Shown in pieces: positions 8,312-20,091 of a stretch of 51,935 bases of DNA. Source of the stretch: Lachnospiraceae bacterium (GTDB taxonomy: Bacteria > Bacillota > Clostridia > Lachnospirales > Lachnospiraceae). The notes below the pieces were generated by a model. That model worked only from the letters and a program-made list of their open reading frames with translations. It did not search any database and was not told where the DNA came from. Each line of letters opens with the position of its first letter. Position 1 is the first letter of the stretch. The DNA lies in assembly GCA_017473115.1 (NCBI GenBank), contig JAFUNC010000005.1:1-51935 (forward strand). Direction: 5' to 3'. The translations under genes and the position numbers were made by a program.

Positions 8312-8850
8312 TTTCCAGCACTTACGGAGAAGCCTTATTCGAACTTGTCAGGGAAAAGAATACGGTTTCTGCAATGTTAGAGGAAGTTTCCGGGCTGCAG
8401 ATGGTTTTGAAAGAAAACAAGGAACTTTCGGTGTTGATGAACAATCCGAAGGTGTCCAAGGAAGAGCGTGAAAGTATTATCAAAGAAGTATTCGGCGGAA
8501 GAATCAGTGAAGACTTACTGAACTTTTTAATCCTTTTGGTACAAAAAGGAAGATACGCTCAGGTAGAAGAAATTCTTGCTTACTTTACAGACCGGGTAAA
8601 AGAAGCGGAGGGAATCGGCACTGCTTATGTCACAACGGCAGCGGAACTGACTCCTGCAAAAAAAGATGAAGTGCATAAGAAGTTACTTGCAACTACATCT
8701 TACCGTGAAATTGAAGTGATTTATCAGGTAGACCCTGCATTAATCGGTGGTATGATTATCCGAATTAAGGACAGGGTTGTTGACAGCAGCATAAAGACCA
8801 AATTAGAAAGTATGGAGCGTTCGCTTCACGCTATTCAGTTGGCAGAATAA
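8299..8850 (+). CDS. atpH: ATP synthase F1 subunit delta
   Basis: The 183-residue delta subunit joins the b dimer to the top of the alpha3beta3 head. The N-terminal six-helix domain starts with STYGEALFELV; the C-terminal part includes IRIKDRVVDSSIKTKLESM, the family signature. Its ATG lies inside the 3' end of atpF. Confidence 0.95.
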   Translation: MAKLVSSTYGEALFELVREKNTVSAMLEEVSGLQMVLKENKELSVLMNNPKVSKEERESIIKEVFGGRISEDLLNFLILLVQKGRYAQVEEILAYFTDRVKEAEGIGTAYVTTAAELTPAKKDEVHKKLLATTSYREIEVIYQVDPALIGGMIIRIKDRVVDSSIKTKLESMERSLHAIQLAE

Positions 8851-8874
8851 TGAAAAGAAAGGTGCGGCAGATTC

Positions 8875-10392
8875 ATGAATTTAAGACCGGAAGAAATTAG
8901 TTCCGTTATTAAGGATCAAATTAAGAGATTCTCAGACCGTCTTGAAGTGGCTGACGTTGGTACTGTTATTCAGGTGGCTGACGGTATTGCCCGTGTACAT
9001 GGTTTGGAAAGTGCCATGCAGGGTGAGTTGTTGGAATTCCCCGGCGAAGTATACGGTATGGTAATGAATCTCGAAGAAGATAATGTTGGTGCGGTACTTT
9101 TGGGTAATCAGAAGAGCATCAGCGAAGGCGATATTGTGAAAAGAACAGGTCGAGTTGTTGAAGTTCCCGTTGGCGATGCGATGCTTGGTCGTGTCGTGAA
9201 TGCATTGGGACAGCCTATTGATGGTAAAGGACCTATTGCAACCAATAAATATCGTCAGATTGAGAGAGTAGCATCCGGTGTCATCACAAGAAAATCAGTT
9301 GATACACCCTTGCAGACAGGTATCAAGGCAATTGACGCTATGGTTCCTATCGGACGCGGACAGCGTGAGTTAATCATCGGTGACCGTCAGACAGGTAAAA
9401 CTGCGATTGCAATTGATACCATCATTAACCAGAAATCAGAGAATGTAAAATGTATTTACGTAGCAATCGGACAGAAGGCATCTACCGTTGCATCCATCGT
9501 TAAAACTTTGGAAGAGCATGGTGCTATGTCTTATACAACCATCGTAGCATCTACTGCAAGTGAACTTGCGCCCTTACAGTACATTGCGCCTTATGCAGGA
9601 TGTGCAATCGGTGAAGAGTGGATGGAAAACGGTGAAGATGTACTTGTTATCTATGATGACTTAAGTAAGCACGCTACCGCATACCGTACACTGTCATTGC
9701 TTTTAAGACGTCCTCCCGGACGTGAGGCATATCCCGGTGACGTATTTTATTTACATTCAAGACTTCTTGAACGTGCAGCTCGTATGAGTGAAGAATACGG
9801 CGGTGGTTCCTTAACAGCATTGCCCATTATCGAAACTCAGGCAGGTGACGTTTCCGCATATATTCCGACTAACGTAATTTCCATTACAGATGGTCAGATT
9901 TATTTGGAAACAGAAATGTTTAACTCCGGTTTCAGACCTGCGGTTAATGCCGGACTTTCTGTATCACGAGTTGGTGGTGCGGCGCAGATTAAGGCGATGA
10001 AGAAAATTGCGGCTCCCATCCGTGTAGAACTTGCACAGTACAGAGAACTTGCTTCCTTTGCACAGTTCGGTTCCGAATTAGATGCCGATACCAAAGAAAA
10101 ACTTGCACAGGGTGAAAGAATTAAGGAAATCCTTAAACAGCCTCAGTACAAGCCTATGCCCGTAGAATATCAGGTTATCATTATCTTTGTGGCAACCAAG
10201 AAATGTCTCTTGGATGTGCCTGTAGATGATATTACCAGATTTGAATCAGAATTCTTTGAATTCCTGGATACCAAGTATCCTGAAATTCCCGAGTCTATTA
10301 AGACAAATAAGGTAATTTCAGAAGAAATGGAAGAGAAACTTCTTGCAGCAGTAGAGGATTTCAAGAAAGATTTTGTAACAGGTATTTCATAA
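8875..10392 (+). CDS. atpA: ATP synthase F1 subunit alpha
   Basis: The 505-residue non-catalytic nucleotide-binding subunit has the P-loop GDRQTGKT at residues 169-176 and the alpha signature near [17 protein letters not shown]. Length and domain order (beta-barrel, nucleotide domain, helical C-terminus) are standard. The family arginine finger lies in the [13 protein letters not shown] segment. The ATG follows an AAAGGTG-like site. Confidence 0.98.
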   Translation: MNLRPEEISSVIKDQIKRFSDRLEVADVGTVIQVADGIARVHGLESAMQGELLEFPGEVYGMVMNLEEDNVGAVLLGNQKSISEGDIVKRTGRVVEVPVGDAMLGRVVNALGQPIDGKGPIATNKYRQIERVASGVITRKSVDTPLQTGIKAIDAMVPIGRGQRELIIGDRQTGKTAIAIDTIINQKSENVKCIYVAIGQKASTVASIVKTLEEHGAMSYTTIVASTASELAPLQYIAPYAGCAIGEEWMENGEDVLVIYDDLSKHATAYRTLSLLLRRPPGREAYPGDVFYLHSRLLERAARMSEEYGGGSLTALPIIETQAGDVSAYIPTNVISITDGQIYLETEMFNSGFRPAVNAGLSVSRVGGAAQIKAMKKIAAPIRVELAQYRELASFAQFGSELDADTKEKLAQGERIKEILKQPQYKPMPVEYQVIIIFVATKKCLLDVPVDDITRFESEFFEFLDTKYPEIPESIKTNKVISEEMEEKLLAAVEDFKKDFVTGIS

Positions 10393-10430
10393 AACCGATA
10401 CAAAGTCAGAAAGTAAAGGATGATTAAAAT

Positions 10431-12706
<2,276 letters not shown>

Positions 12707-12727
12707 TCGCGAAGAACGGAGAGAAGC

Positions 12728-13132
12728 ATGGACGATAGCAAGATTTTTGAATTGAAAATCATTACTCCTGAACGTGTCTTTTATGAAGGTCAGGTTACAA
12801 TGGTTGAGTTCAATACAACAGAAGGTGAGATGGGTATTTACAAAGGTCACATCCCTACCACAGTTATTATTGATCCCGGTGTATTAACAATTACAGAACC
12901 GGAACAACTGAAAAATGCGGCACTTCTTTCCGGATTTGCGCAGATTCTTCCCGATGAAGTTACTATTCTTGCAGAGATTGTAGAATGGCCTTCCGAAATT
13001 GATGAAGATCGTGCAGAACGTGCGAAAGAACGTGCAGAAGAGCGTCTTGCCCAGAAGGGAGACGGCTTGGATGTTACCAGAGCAACCATTGCTTTGAAGA
13101 AAGCGATTTGCCGACTGGAAGCATTGAAATAA
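12728..13132 (+). CDS. atpC: ATP synthase F1 subunit epsilon
   Basis: The 134-residue last gene of the operon encodes the epsilon subunit, a beta-sandwich (about residues 1-90) followed by two helices (ERAEERLAQKGDGLDVTRATIALKKAICRLEAL). It modulates ATP hydrolysis through its C-terminal helices. It ends a few bases before the operon terminator. Confidence 0.95.
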   Translation: MDDSKIFELKIITPERVFYEGQVTMVEFNTTEGEMGIYKGHIPTTVIIDPGVLTITEPEQLKNAALLSGFAQILPDEVTILAEIVEWPSEIDEDRAERAKERAEERLAQKGDGLDVTRATIALKKAICRLEALK

Positions 13133-13138
13133 AAGAGA

Positions 13139-13167
13139 GGGGTGTAGTTTCGCGCTACACCCTTTTT
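13139..13167 (+). terminator. Terminator of the ATP synthase operon
   Basis: GGGTGTAG (13140-13147) pairs with CTACACCC (13155-13162), followed by TTTTT. No other terminator is seen inside the operon. Confidence 0.92.
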
Positions 13168-13188
13168 ATAAGGAATGAGTAGGGTGAG

Positions 13189-13243
13189 GTGTCTGCAGTT
13201 GGTATATACCGATTTCAGACACGCTTTCGCTCGCTTCAGACAC
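13189..13243. repeat. Small intergenic inverted-repeat element
   Basis: GTGTCTG (13189-13195) faces two copies of CAGACAC (13216-13222 and 13237-13243), so two alternative stems are possible. The loop of the first stem holds a perfect palindrome GGTATATACC (13201-13210). On the minus strand the part between the two CAGACAC copies reads AAGCGAGCGAAAGCG, nearly the same as a segment of the structured element at 28146-28288. It may be a degenerate relative of that element. Nothing else is seen between 13168 and 13350. Confidence 0.5.
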
Positions 13244-13350
13244 ACAATCAGCCCTTTCAGTGTCTTAGAATGTGTAAAAGGGATGTAGCGTGAAAACACT
13301 CCATCGATAAGATGAGATAAGATTATTTTAAAGCATAATAAAGGTATTTT

Positions 13351-14613
13351 ATGGAAAATAATACTCAGTGGGAAAAGTTAAGAGAGAAACTTGGGCAGTA
13401 TATTAACGTTGATTTAAAGGAAATGATTATCAGTAATGCCCGCAAGAAAGATAGAATAACCAAGATAAAAGTGCGTCCGGTTTTATTGAAGCAGGATGTG
13501 GCATATCAGGTAAGTTCTTTTAAGGGGAAACAGGTATTTCACGAGAATATGGCACCGGAAGCATTGTGCGAGAACTGTATAAAGTGGCTTCGGAATGATT
13601 TCGGTCAGATGGAAGTGCATCATCAGCAGGGGGCGTTAATTTGTCTTAGCAATAAAAAAGGCACGTTGACCGTGAAAGAGAAGAAAAGTCCGGCTGTGAC
13701 AAACAGCAAAACTAAGGATTGCAATGTGACGGAAAACGATGTACAAGTTACAGAGAAGAAAGAGGTAAGAATCCCGGCGGAAGAGCGATTACAGGAACTT
13801 TCCCATAATCGCAAGAAGAAATATATTTTGGAAGAAAATACACCGGTTGGTTTTTTGCTTGATTTAGGTGTGCAGACCCCACAGGGTAAAATTATACATT
13901 CCGCGTATGATAAATTCCGCCAGATTAATCGTTTTCTTGAATTTGTAGAGGATGTTTTGCCTGCATTGGAAGATAGGGAAGTGATTCGGGTTCTGGACTT
14001 TGGATGCGGAAAGTCGTATCTGACCTTCGCTATATATCATTATCTGCACGAAATAAAAAAGAGAGAAGTGCAGATTATAGGATTGGATTTGAAAGAAGAT
14101 GTGATTGCGCATTGCAACGCGTTAAAAGATAAATACGGTTATACCGATTTGCATTTTTTGACGGGAGATATTAAGGATTACACCGGCCAGGATGAAGTGG
14201 ATATGGTAGTTACTCTTCATGCTTGTGATACGGCTACGGATTATGCTTTGCATAAGGCGCTGAAATGGAATGCCAAAGTGATTTTGTCGGTGCCCTGTTG
14301 TCATCATGAAGCGAATCGCCAAATAAAAAATGAGACATTGCGTCCGATGCTGAATTATGGTATTGTCAAGGACAGAATGGCTGCACTGGCTACAGATGCT
14401 TTACGTGCGTTGCTTCTTGAGAAGCAGGGATATGAAACTCAATTGTTGGAATTTATTGATATGACCCATACCCCAAAAAATATTTTGATTCGTGCCGTTA
14501 AAAGAAGTAAAATGATTTCGGCTGCAAAACAAAAAGAACTTGCAAAGCAGGAGACTGAATTTACGGAATTACTTGGAATTCATACCACGTTGCAAAAACT
14601 TTTAGAAGAATAG
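13351..14613 (+). CDS. SAM-dependent methyltransferase (Methyltransf_32-like)
   Basis: This 420-residue protein has a Rossmann methyltransferase domain in its C-terminal half. Motif I is LDFGCGKSYLTFA, followed by GLDLKEDVI, and TLHACDTATDYAL and SVPCCHHE mark the Methyltransf_32 type. That type covers poorly characterised RNA or protein methyltransferases, including relatives of the eukaryotic GSTCD and Trm13 proteins. Residues 1-100 form a separate N-terminal domain and about 110-145 a Lys/Thr-rich linker. Substrate unknown. The next gene starts 27 bases downstream, so the two may be co-transcribed. Confidence 0.75.
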   Translation: MENNTQWEKLREKLGQYINVDLKEMIISNARKKDRITKIKVRPVLLKQDVAYQVSSFKGKQVFHENMAPEALCENCIKWLRNDFGQMEVHHQQGALICLSNKKGTLTVKEKKSPAVTNSKTKDCNVTENDVQVTEKKEVRIPAEERLQELSHNRKKKYILEENTPVGFLLDLGVQTPQGKIIHSAYDKFRQINRFLEFVEDVLPALEDREVIRVLDFGCGKSYLTFAIYHYLHEIKKREVQIIGLDLKEDVIAHCNALKDKYGYTDLHFLTGDIKDYTGQDEVDMVVTLHACDTATDYALHKALKWNAKVILSVPCCHHEANRQIKNETLRPMLNYGIVKDRMAALATDALRALLLEKQGYETQLLEFIDMTHTPKNILIRAVKRSKMISAAKQKELAKQETEFTELLGIHTTLQKLLEE

Positions 14614-14640
14614 TAAAAAGCAGGAAAGGAGAAAAGTAAG

Positions 14641-17187
14641 ATGAGTAACAAATGGAAGAAAACAATCAAAACCGTTGTGATTAGCATTACTTTTTTTCTG
14701 ATGCTTTTCCTGTTCAGTGCACTTTTAAACCGTGATAATACGGGAATGACTATGGAAATGACCGAGGCAACTTATCCTACAGTATCCATTCAGAATAATG
14801 CCCGGTTGATCAATCGTATGCAGGGATATGCCAAGCCGATGGATACTTCTTATATGCGGGAAAGTATTACGCCGTTGGAAGAAGGGCGTTCGCTGTCAAT
14901 ATACATTGAAAAGTACGGACAGGAAATTACCGGACTTGCTTATGAAGTGAGAAGTATTGATGGTGAGCGGTTAATTGAAAGTACGGACCTGACCAATTAT
15001 GTGGAAAAGAAAGACTATATTACCACAAGTTTTTCGCTGAAGGATTTGATTGAAACCAATCAGGAGTATACATTGGTAATTTTAGTCTCAATGGATAGCG
15101 GCGAAGTAATTCGTTATTATACAAGAATTATACAGGCCTATGATTATAAAGCAACCGAGAAACTTGCCTTTGCTTTTAATTTCTCCAATAAAACATTTGC
15201 GGATTCTCCGGAAAATGAGGAACTGATTACCTATCTTGAAAGTGATGCTACAGGTGATAATACCAATTACCGCCATGTGAATATTCACAGTTCTTTTGAC
15301 CAGATTACCTGGGGAGATTTGGAAGTGGTAAAAGAGACGGAACCGGTGGCTGTAATTGAGGAACTTGCTTCGTCTACCGCCACAATCCGATTGGAATATA
15401 TGGTAAGTCTGGAAGAAGGTCGAGACACACATTTTTATAATGTGACAGAGCGTTTTCGTGTGCGCCTCGGAGCGGAGCGTATGTATTTGCTGGAATATGA
15501 CCGCTATATGGATCAGATGTTTTTTGAAAAAGACCATGCGTTTTACGGAAATAAAATTGTTCTCGGTATCACGGATGAGAATATTTCGCTGACCGAGAGC
15601 GAGGATGGAAATGTATTTGCTTTTATCAAAGAGGGCAATTTATATGTTTGCAACATTACTGAAAATAAGGTAGCGAGAGCGTTCAGTTTTTACGATGAAG
15701 ATAATTTTGACTGGCGTACCCGTAATCAAAAGCATGATATCAAAATACTCAGCGTGGATGAAACCGGTAATGCCGTGTTTATGGTTTACGGTTATATGAA
15801 CCGCGGTAAGCATGAAGGCGAAGTGGGTATTCAGGTATATGCTTATGACGGATTGATGAATACCGTAGAGGAAGTGCTTTTTATTCCTTATGATAAAACG
15901 TATGAGATGTTGAAAGTCAATGTGGAAAAACTTGCTTATTTGAACCAGAAAGGTGATTTTTACGTGTATCTTGAAGGTACCATTTTCTGTGTGGATGTGG
16001 AAACCGGAGAGTATCAGGAATTGGTTTCCGGCGTAAGTGAGCATACGTTTAAGGTATCGGAAAATAATACCATGCTCGTATGGCAGGCGGGAAATAATAC
16101 CTATAATTCCAGAGAAATGCTTTTGATGAGTTTAGAGGGTGGTAAACGTTCTTTGATTAAGGTGGAAGAGAACGAAAGAGTTCTTCCTTTGGGATTTATG
16201 GGTAATGATTTGATTTACGGTATTGCCAATTTGGAAGATATTTATACGGACAGTACGGGTAGCACCACATTCCCGATGCATACGGTTTATATCCGAAATC
16301 AGAAAGGTGATATCCTCAAAACATATGGGGAAGCCGACCGTTACGTAACCGGTTGTGAAATTCAGGACAATATGATTACATTGCAACAGGTAAAAAGAGA
16401 TCGCGACGGAATCGGATTTACGGATACGGCAGCAGGAACCATTCTGAACAATGAGGTAGTAGAGGACGGTAAGAACAGTATAGAAGTGGTTGCAACGGAA
16501 AATTATAAAAAAATCGTACAGATTGTCATGCGTTCCGAAATGGATGATAATGCGATTAAGTTTATGGCGCCGCAAGAGGTTTTATATGAAGGCGAAAGAG
16601 ACATCGTCTTTGATATTCCGCCTCAAGAGAATGTATATTATGTGTACAGTGCCGGCGTTATTTCGGGCGTTTATACGAATCCAGGTGCGGCAATTCGTGA
16701 GGCATATGCCGTGTCAGGCAGCGTGCTGAATGCAGCGGGAGATTATGTATGGATCAAAGGAAATCTTGTAAGCCGTAATCAGATTATGAAAATTACCGGT
16801 ACCAAGGCGGATGATGAAACATCGTCTCTGGCGGTTTGTCTGGAAACCATTCTTTCTTTTGAAGGCTTTTCAAGGGATGCCCAGGAACTGCTCAATAAGG
16901 GATACAGCGCAGTGGAGATTTTGGAAGAAGCAATGCCCGGCACAGAGATTCTGGAACTGCAGGGTTGTACGCTGGATTCTGTATTGTACTACGTGAATCA
17001 AGATATCCCGGTATTGTTTATCGGCGATGACGGAGAGGCTGTATTGATTGTAGGATTTAATGATTTGAACACCGTATGGATGAATCCGGAGAACGGACGC
17101 GTCTATAAAGTCGGTATGAATGATTCCAAGGAGTTTTTTGAGGAGAACGGAAATAATTTTATTGCGTATTTGCGTACATCGGATTAA
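14641..17187 (+). CDS. Large membrane-anchored protein with propeller-like middle and degenerate C39-like domain
   Basis: The 848-residue protein has one N-terminal membrane helix (about 10-28, preceded by KKTIK) and is otherwise extracytoplasmic. Residues about 300-640 contain repeated strands such as GNLYVCNITENKV and GTIFCVDVETGEYQEL, suggesting a beta-propeller. The C-terminal part (about 715-845) follows the layout of C39-type papain-like peptidases (SSLAVCLETILSFEGF, then a GEAVLIVGF strand and NPENGRVYKV). However, the position of the catalytic Cys appears to be Asp725 and that of the His Glu799, so it is probably inactive and binding. I do not recognise a specific family. The ATG has AAAGGAG upstream. 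Confidence 0.6.
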   Translation: MSNKWKKTIKTVVISITFFLMLFLFSALLNRDNTGMTMEMTEATYPTVSIQNNARLINRMQGYAKPMDTSYMRESITPLEEGRSLSIYIEKYGQEITGLAYEVRSIDGERLIESTDLTNYVEKKDYITTSFSLKDLIETNQEYTLVILVSMDSGEVIRYYTRIIQAYDYKATEKLAFAFNFSNKTFADSPENEELITYLESDATGDNTNYRHVNIHSSFDQITWGDLEVVKETEPVAVIEELASSTATIRLEYMVSLEEGRDTHFYNVTERFRVRLGAERMYLLEYDRYMDQMFFEKDHAFYGNKIVLGITDENISLTESEDGNVFAFIKEGNLYVCNITENKVARAFSFYDEDNFDWRTRNQKHDIKILSVDETGNAVFMVYGYMNRGKHEGEVGIQVYAYDGLMNTVEEVLFIPYDKTYEMLKVNVEKLAYLNQKGDFYVYLEGTIFCVDVETGEYQELVSGVSEHTFKVSENNTMLVWQAGNNTYNSREMLLMSLEGGKRSLIKVEENERVLPLGFMGNDLIYGIANLEDIYTDSTGSTTFPMHTVYIRNQKGDILKTYGEADRYVTGCEIQDNMITLQQVKRDRDGIGFTDTAAGTILNNEVVEDGKNSIEVVATENYKKIVQIVMRSEMDDNAIKFMAPQEVLYEGERDIVFDIPPQENVYYVYSAGVISGVYTNPGAAIREAYAVSGSVLNAAGDYVWIKGNLVSRNQIMKITGTKADDETSSLAVCLETILSFEGFSRDAQELLNKGYSAVEILEEAMPGTEILELQGCTLDSVLYYVNQDIPVLFIGDDGEAVLIVGFNDLNTVWMNPENGRVYKVGMNDSKEFFEENGNNFIAYLRTSD

Positions 17188-17196
17188 AGGCATAAA

Positions 17197-17227
17197 AAAA
17201 CCTGAGAAGTTTATCTTCTCAGGTTTT
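17197..17227. terminator. Bidirectional terminator between convergent genes
   Basis: AAAACCTGAGAAG (17197-17209) pairs with CTTCTCAGGTTTT (17215-17227) across a 5-base loop. It serves the 848-residue protein gene and, in the other direction, pncB. Confidence 0.93.
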
Positions 17228-17233
17228 CTTTTA

Positions 17234-18685
17234 TCAATCCTTGCTCATTTCATCTAACAACGAAATCTTAATATCATACAACTTGCTTGAAAGGTCCACA
17301 TACACTTCATGAGGATTTGCGAATCGTCTGGTTTCATCCCACAGGGTATCCTGGTCTTTTAAGCAATAATCTCTGATTTCCATAACGGAAGGTGAATTAT
17401 AAACACATTCGCCTTTGATAAAAACAGGTACTAATAACTCTTTGATGGTAAAAGTACCGGGTTTCATTTTGGTCTTCTTCCAAGGCTCATTCGGGTCGAA
17501 CAAAAGGATAAAATCATTCTCTGTATATTTCTCATCTGCAAGACAAATCAAATCTGCTTTGATCTTACCGGTTTCTTTCTCGTAAATTCGATAAACGGTT
17601 TTATTTCCTGGATTTGTTACTTTGGCAGAGTTCTCGGATAATTTAATTTTGGGAATAAAAGTGCCGTCTTCATCTTGAATTGCAGCCAACTTATAAACAC
17701 CGCCAAAAGCAGGATTATCGGCAGAAGTAATCAGGTTGGTACCAACCCCCCAGGAAGTGATTTTAGCACCTTGCAGTTTTAAACTTTCAATCAGGTATTC
17801 GTCCAAATCACTGGAAGCGGAAATTATCGCATCAGGGAATCCTGCTTCATCCAACATTTTACGGGCTTTTTTAGACATATAGGCAAGGTCACCGCTGTCC
17901 AAGCGGATGCCGTAGTAGCCAAGTTCAATACCTGCCTCTCGCATTTCGGTAAAGACACGGATGGCATTTGGCACACCGGATTTTAAGGTGTCATAGGTAT
18001 CCACCAAAAGAATGCAGGCGTTGGGATAGAGGTTTGCATAGGTCTTAAAAGCAGTGTATTCATCTTCAAAACTCATAATCCAACTGTGGGCATGCGTGCC
18101 CTTGACCGGTACGTCAAATAGTTGGCCGCAGAGAACATTGGAGGTGCCGATACAACCGCCGATCATAGCGGCTCTAGCGCCGTAAGTACCTGCATCCGGA
18201 CCTTGCGCACGACGTAACCCGAATTCCATAATACCGTCACCTTGTGCGGCATAGGCAACGCGGGATGCTTTTGTGGCAATTAAACTCTGATGATTAATGA
18301 TATTCAAAATTGCGGTTTCTACAAGTTGCGCTTCCATGATGGGAGCGATTACTTTTAAAAGCGGTTCCCTTGGGAATACAACCGTACCTTCGGGAATGGC
18401 ATAAATATCACCGCTGAACCGGAAGGTACTTAAGTAATCCAAAAAGTCTTGTTCAAAGATTCCAAGACTCGCGAGATAGTCGATGTCTTCCTTTTCGAAC
18501 TTTAATTCTTTGATGTATGCAATGACCTGCTCCAAACCGGCTGCAATGGCATAGCCGCCGCCGGAAGGGTTGGTGCGATAAAACATATCAAAAACTACGG
18601 TTTTATCATTTTTACTCTTAAAATAGCCCTGCATCATGGTAAGTTCATACAGGTCAGTCATAAGTGTGAGATTTTGTCTGTCCAT
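17234..18685 (-). CDS. pncB: Nicotinate phosphoribosyltransferase
   Basis: The 483-residue enzyme joins nicotinate to PRPP with ATP hydrolysis, the entry step of NAD salvage (Preiss-Handler). Motifs: LMTDLYELTM at the N-terminus, EFGLRRAQG, GTHAHSWIMSF containing the phosphorylated-His region, GIRLDSGDL and WGVGTNLITS. The length fits the longer Firmicutes type. The ATG at 18685 has GGGGGAGG seven bases upstream. The gene stands alone, with its own promoter and a palindrome over the -35 box, divergent from ddl. Confidence 0.95.
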   Translation of the reverse strand: MDRQNLTLMTDLYELTMMQGYFKSKNDKTVVFDMFYRTNPSGGGYAIAAGLEQVIAYIKELKFEKEDIDYLASLGIFEQDFLDYLSTFRFSGDIYAIPEGTVVFPREPLLKVIAPIMEAQLVETAILNIINHQSLIATKASRVAYAAQGDGIMEFGLRRAQGPDAGTYGARAAMIGGCIGTSNVLCGQLFDVPVKGTHAHSWIMSFEDEYTAFKTYANLYPNACILLVDTYDTLKSGVPNAIRVFTEMREAGIELGYYGIRLDSGDLAYMSKKARKMLDEAGFPDAIISASSDLDEYLIESLKLQGAKITSWGVGTNLITSADNPAFGGVYKLAAIQDEDGTFIPKIKLSENSAKVTNPGNKTVYRIYEKETGKIKADLICLADEKYTENDFILLFDPNEPWKKTKMKPGTFTIKELLVPVFIKGECVYNSPSVMEIRDYCLKDQDTLWDETRRFANPHEVYVDLSSKLYDIKISLLDEMSKD

Positions 18686-18709
18686 AAATTCCTCCCCCTA
18701 ATAGGAAAT

Positions 18710-18739
18710 ATAGTATGAGTATTGCTGGATTTGTGTAAA
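18710..18739 (-). promoter_or_regulatory. Sigma-A-type promoter of pncB
   Basis: On the minus strand TTTACA (18739-18734), 18 bases, TACTAT (18715-18710). The start point near 18703 leaves a short leader. Confidence 0.55.
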
Positions 18740-18743
18740 TCCA
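18726..18743. promoter_or_regulatory. 18-bp palindrome over the pncB -35 box, candidate operator
   Basis: TGGATTT (18726-18732), four bases, AAATCCA (18737-18743) is a perfect inverted repeat covering the pncB -35 element. Its place suits a repressor site. NAD-salvage genes in Firmicutes are often controlled by a nicotinate-sensing repressor (NiaR), but I cannot assign the regulator from the site alone. Confidence 0.45.
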
Positions 18744-18836
18744 TTAAAAATATGATACTATTTTTAGGGGGTAAAAGCAACAAAGAAAGCAAAATAGAGA
18801 GGTAAAGATAAGAGAGGGAAGGAAGCCAATATTTCC

Positions 18837-18865
18837 TTGAATTTACTACCATAAAAGGATATAAT
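18837..18865 (+). promoter_or_regulatory. Sigma-A promoter of ddl
   Basis: TTGAAT (18837-18842), 17 bases, TATAAT (18860-18865). The start point near 18872 would give a leader of about 105 bases before the ATG at 18978. In this leader only a small TGTG/CACA hairpin near 18900 is seen. Confidence 0.75.
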
Positions 18866-18977
18866 TATATGATATGATAAAATGTGTAAAGTGTGGCTAT
18901 GTGCAAGCACAAAAGCAGATACTGACGGCATATTTTATAATAATGGAAATGTGCGAGAGCGCAGAATGGAGGATGCT

Positions 18978-20018
18978 ATGAAAATCACGGTTTTGGCCGG
19001 CGGAAACAGTACGGAAAGAGATGTATCGCTTGTTTCCGGTACGGGGGTGTATCGTGCACTGAAATCAAAAGGACATCAGGTGGTTTTGCTGGATGTGTAT
19101 TTGGGCGTGGAATACGATGACTTGGATGTGATTTTTGAAGATACAAGGGATTGGGCCGAGGGTATGAAAGCGGTCAGTGAGAAGAATCCTACTATAGATG
19201 AATTGAAGGCGTTGAAGAAGGGTGATACGGATTTCTTCGGTAAAAATGTTTGTGATATTTGTAAACGTTCCGACATTGTATTTATGGCGCTTCACGGAGC
19301 CAATGGTGAGGACGGAAGAATCCAGGCGGCTTTTGATTTGATGGGGATTAAATATACAGGAACCGATTATTTAAGCAGTGCTATTTGTATGGATAAGGCA
19401 ATTACCAAGGAGTATTTCCTGATGTACAATGTGCCTACACCGAAGTCTGTGACGGTTTATAAGGGAGAGGATGTCCGCTCCATGGCAGAGAGCGTGGGCT
19501 ATCCGCTTGTATTAAAAGTGTCCCGTGGCGGTTCCAGCGTGGGTGTATATATGGTGCAGAACAAGGATGAACTTTTGCAGACAGCCAATGAGGCATTTCA
19601 ATACGAAGACAAAGTGCTTTTGGAACAGTTTATAAAGGGGCGTGAATTTACCTGCGGTCTTTTGGAAGGAAGAGCCTTGCCGGTGGTGGAGATTGCTCCG
19701 GTGGAAGGATTTTATGATTATAAAAACAAATATCAGGCAGGCAGTACCATCGAAACCTGTCCTGCAGATATTTCGGATTCCTTAAGAGATAAAATTCAGC
19801 AGGCGGCGGAACTTGCATATAAAGTGCTTCATTTGCAGACTTATGCCCGCATTGATTTTATGGCAGATGAAGAAGAGAATGTATATTGCCTTGAGGCCAA
19901 CACATTGCCGGGTATGACACCTACCTCACTTTTGCCTCAGGAGGCAGCTGCGGAAGGTATGGATTATGCTTCGTTATGTGAGCATATTATTGAAATTTCA
20001 TTAAAGAAGTATTGTTAA
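18978..20018 (+). CDS. ddl: D-alanine--D-alanine ligase
   Basis: This 346-residue ATP-grasp enzyme makes the D-Ala-D-Ala dipeptide that the next gene product, MurF, adds to the muramyl tripeptide. Seen: LAGGNSTERDVSLVSG at the N-terminus, ALHGANGEDGRIQ, the ATP-grasp loop SRGGSSVGV, EFTCGLLEG, DYKNKY and the metal-binding end YCLEANTLPGMTPTSL. The DYKNKY loop is the ordinary Ala-type form; I see no D-Lac or D-Ser (Van-type) signature. The start at 18978 is set by GGAGG at 18968-18972; an upstream frame from 18882 lacks a ribosome site. Confidence 0.95.
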   Translation: MKITVLAGGNSTERDVSLVSGTGVYRALKSKGHQVVLLDVYLGVEYDDLDVIFEDTRDWAEGMKAVSEKNPTIDELKALKKGDTDFFGKNVCDICKRSDIVFMALHGANGEDGRIQAAFDLMGIKYTGTDYLSSAICMDKAITKEYFLMYNVPTPKSVTVYKGEDVRSMAESVGYPLVLKVSRGGSSVGVYMVQNKDELLQTANEAFQYEDKVLLEQFIKGREFTCGLLEGRALPVVEIAPVEGFYDYKNKYQAGSTIETCPADISDSLRDKIQQAAELAYKVLHLQTYARIDFMADEEENVYCLEANTLPGMTPTSLLPQEAAAEGMDYASLCEHIIEISLKKYC

Positions 20019-20091
20019 CGCAAGCAACTGATTTGTTCCATCGAAAGATGGTACCGGGATGATTTCAAGGACAGTCAGAAAGGATTTCAGT

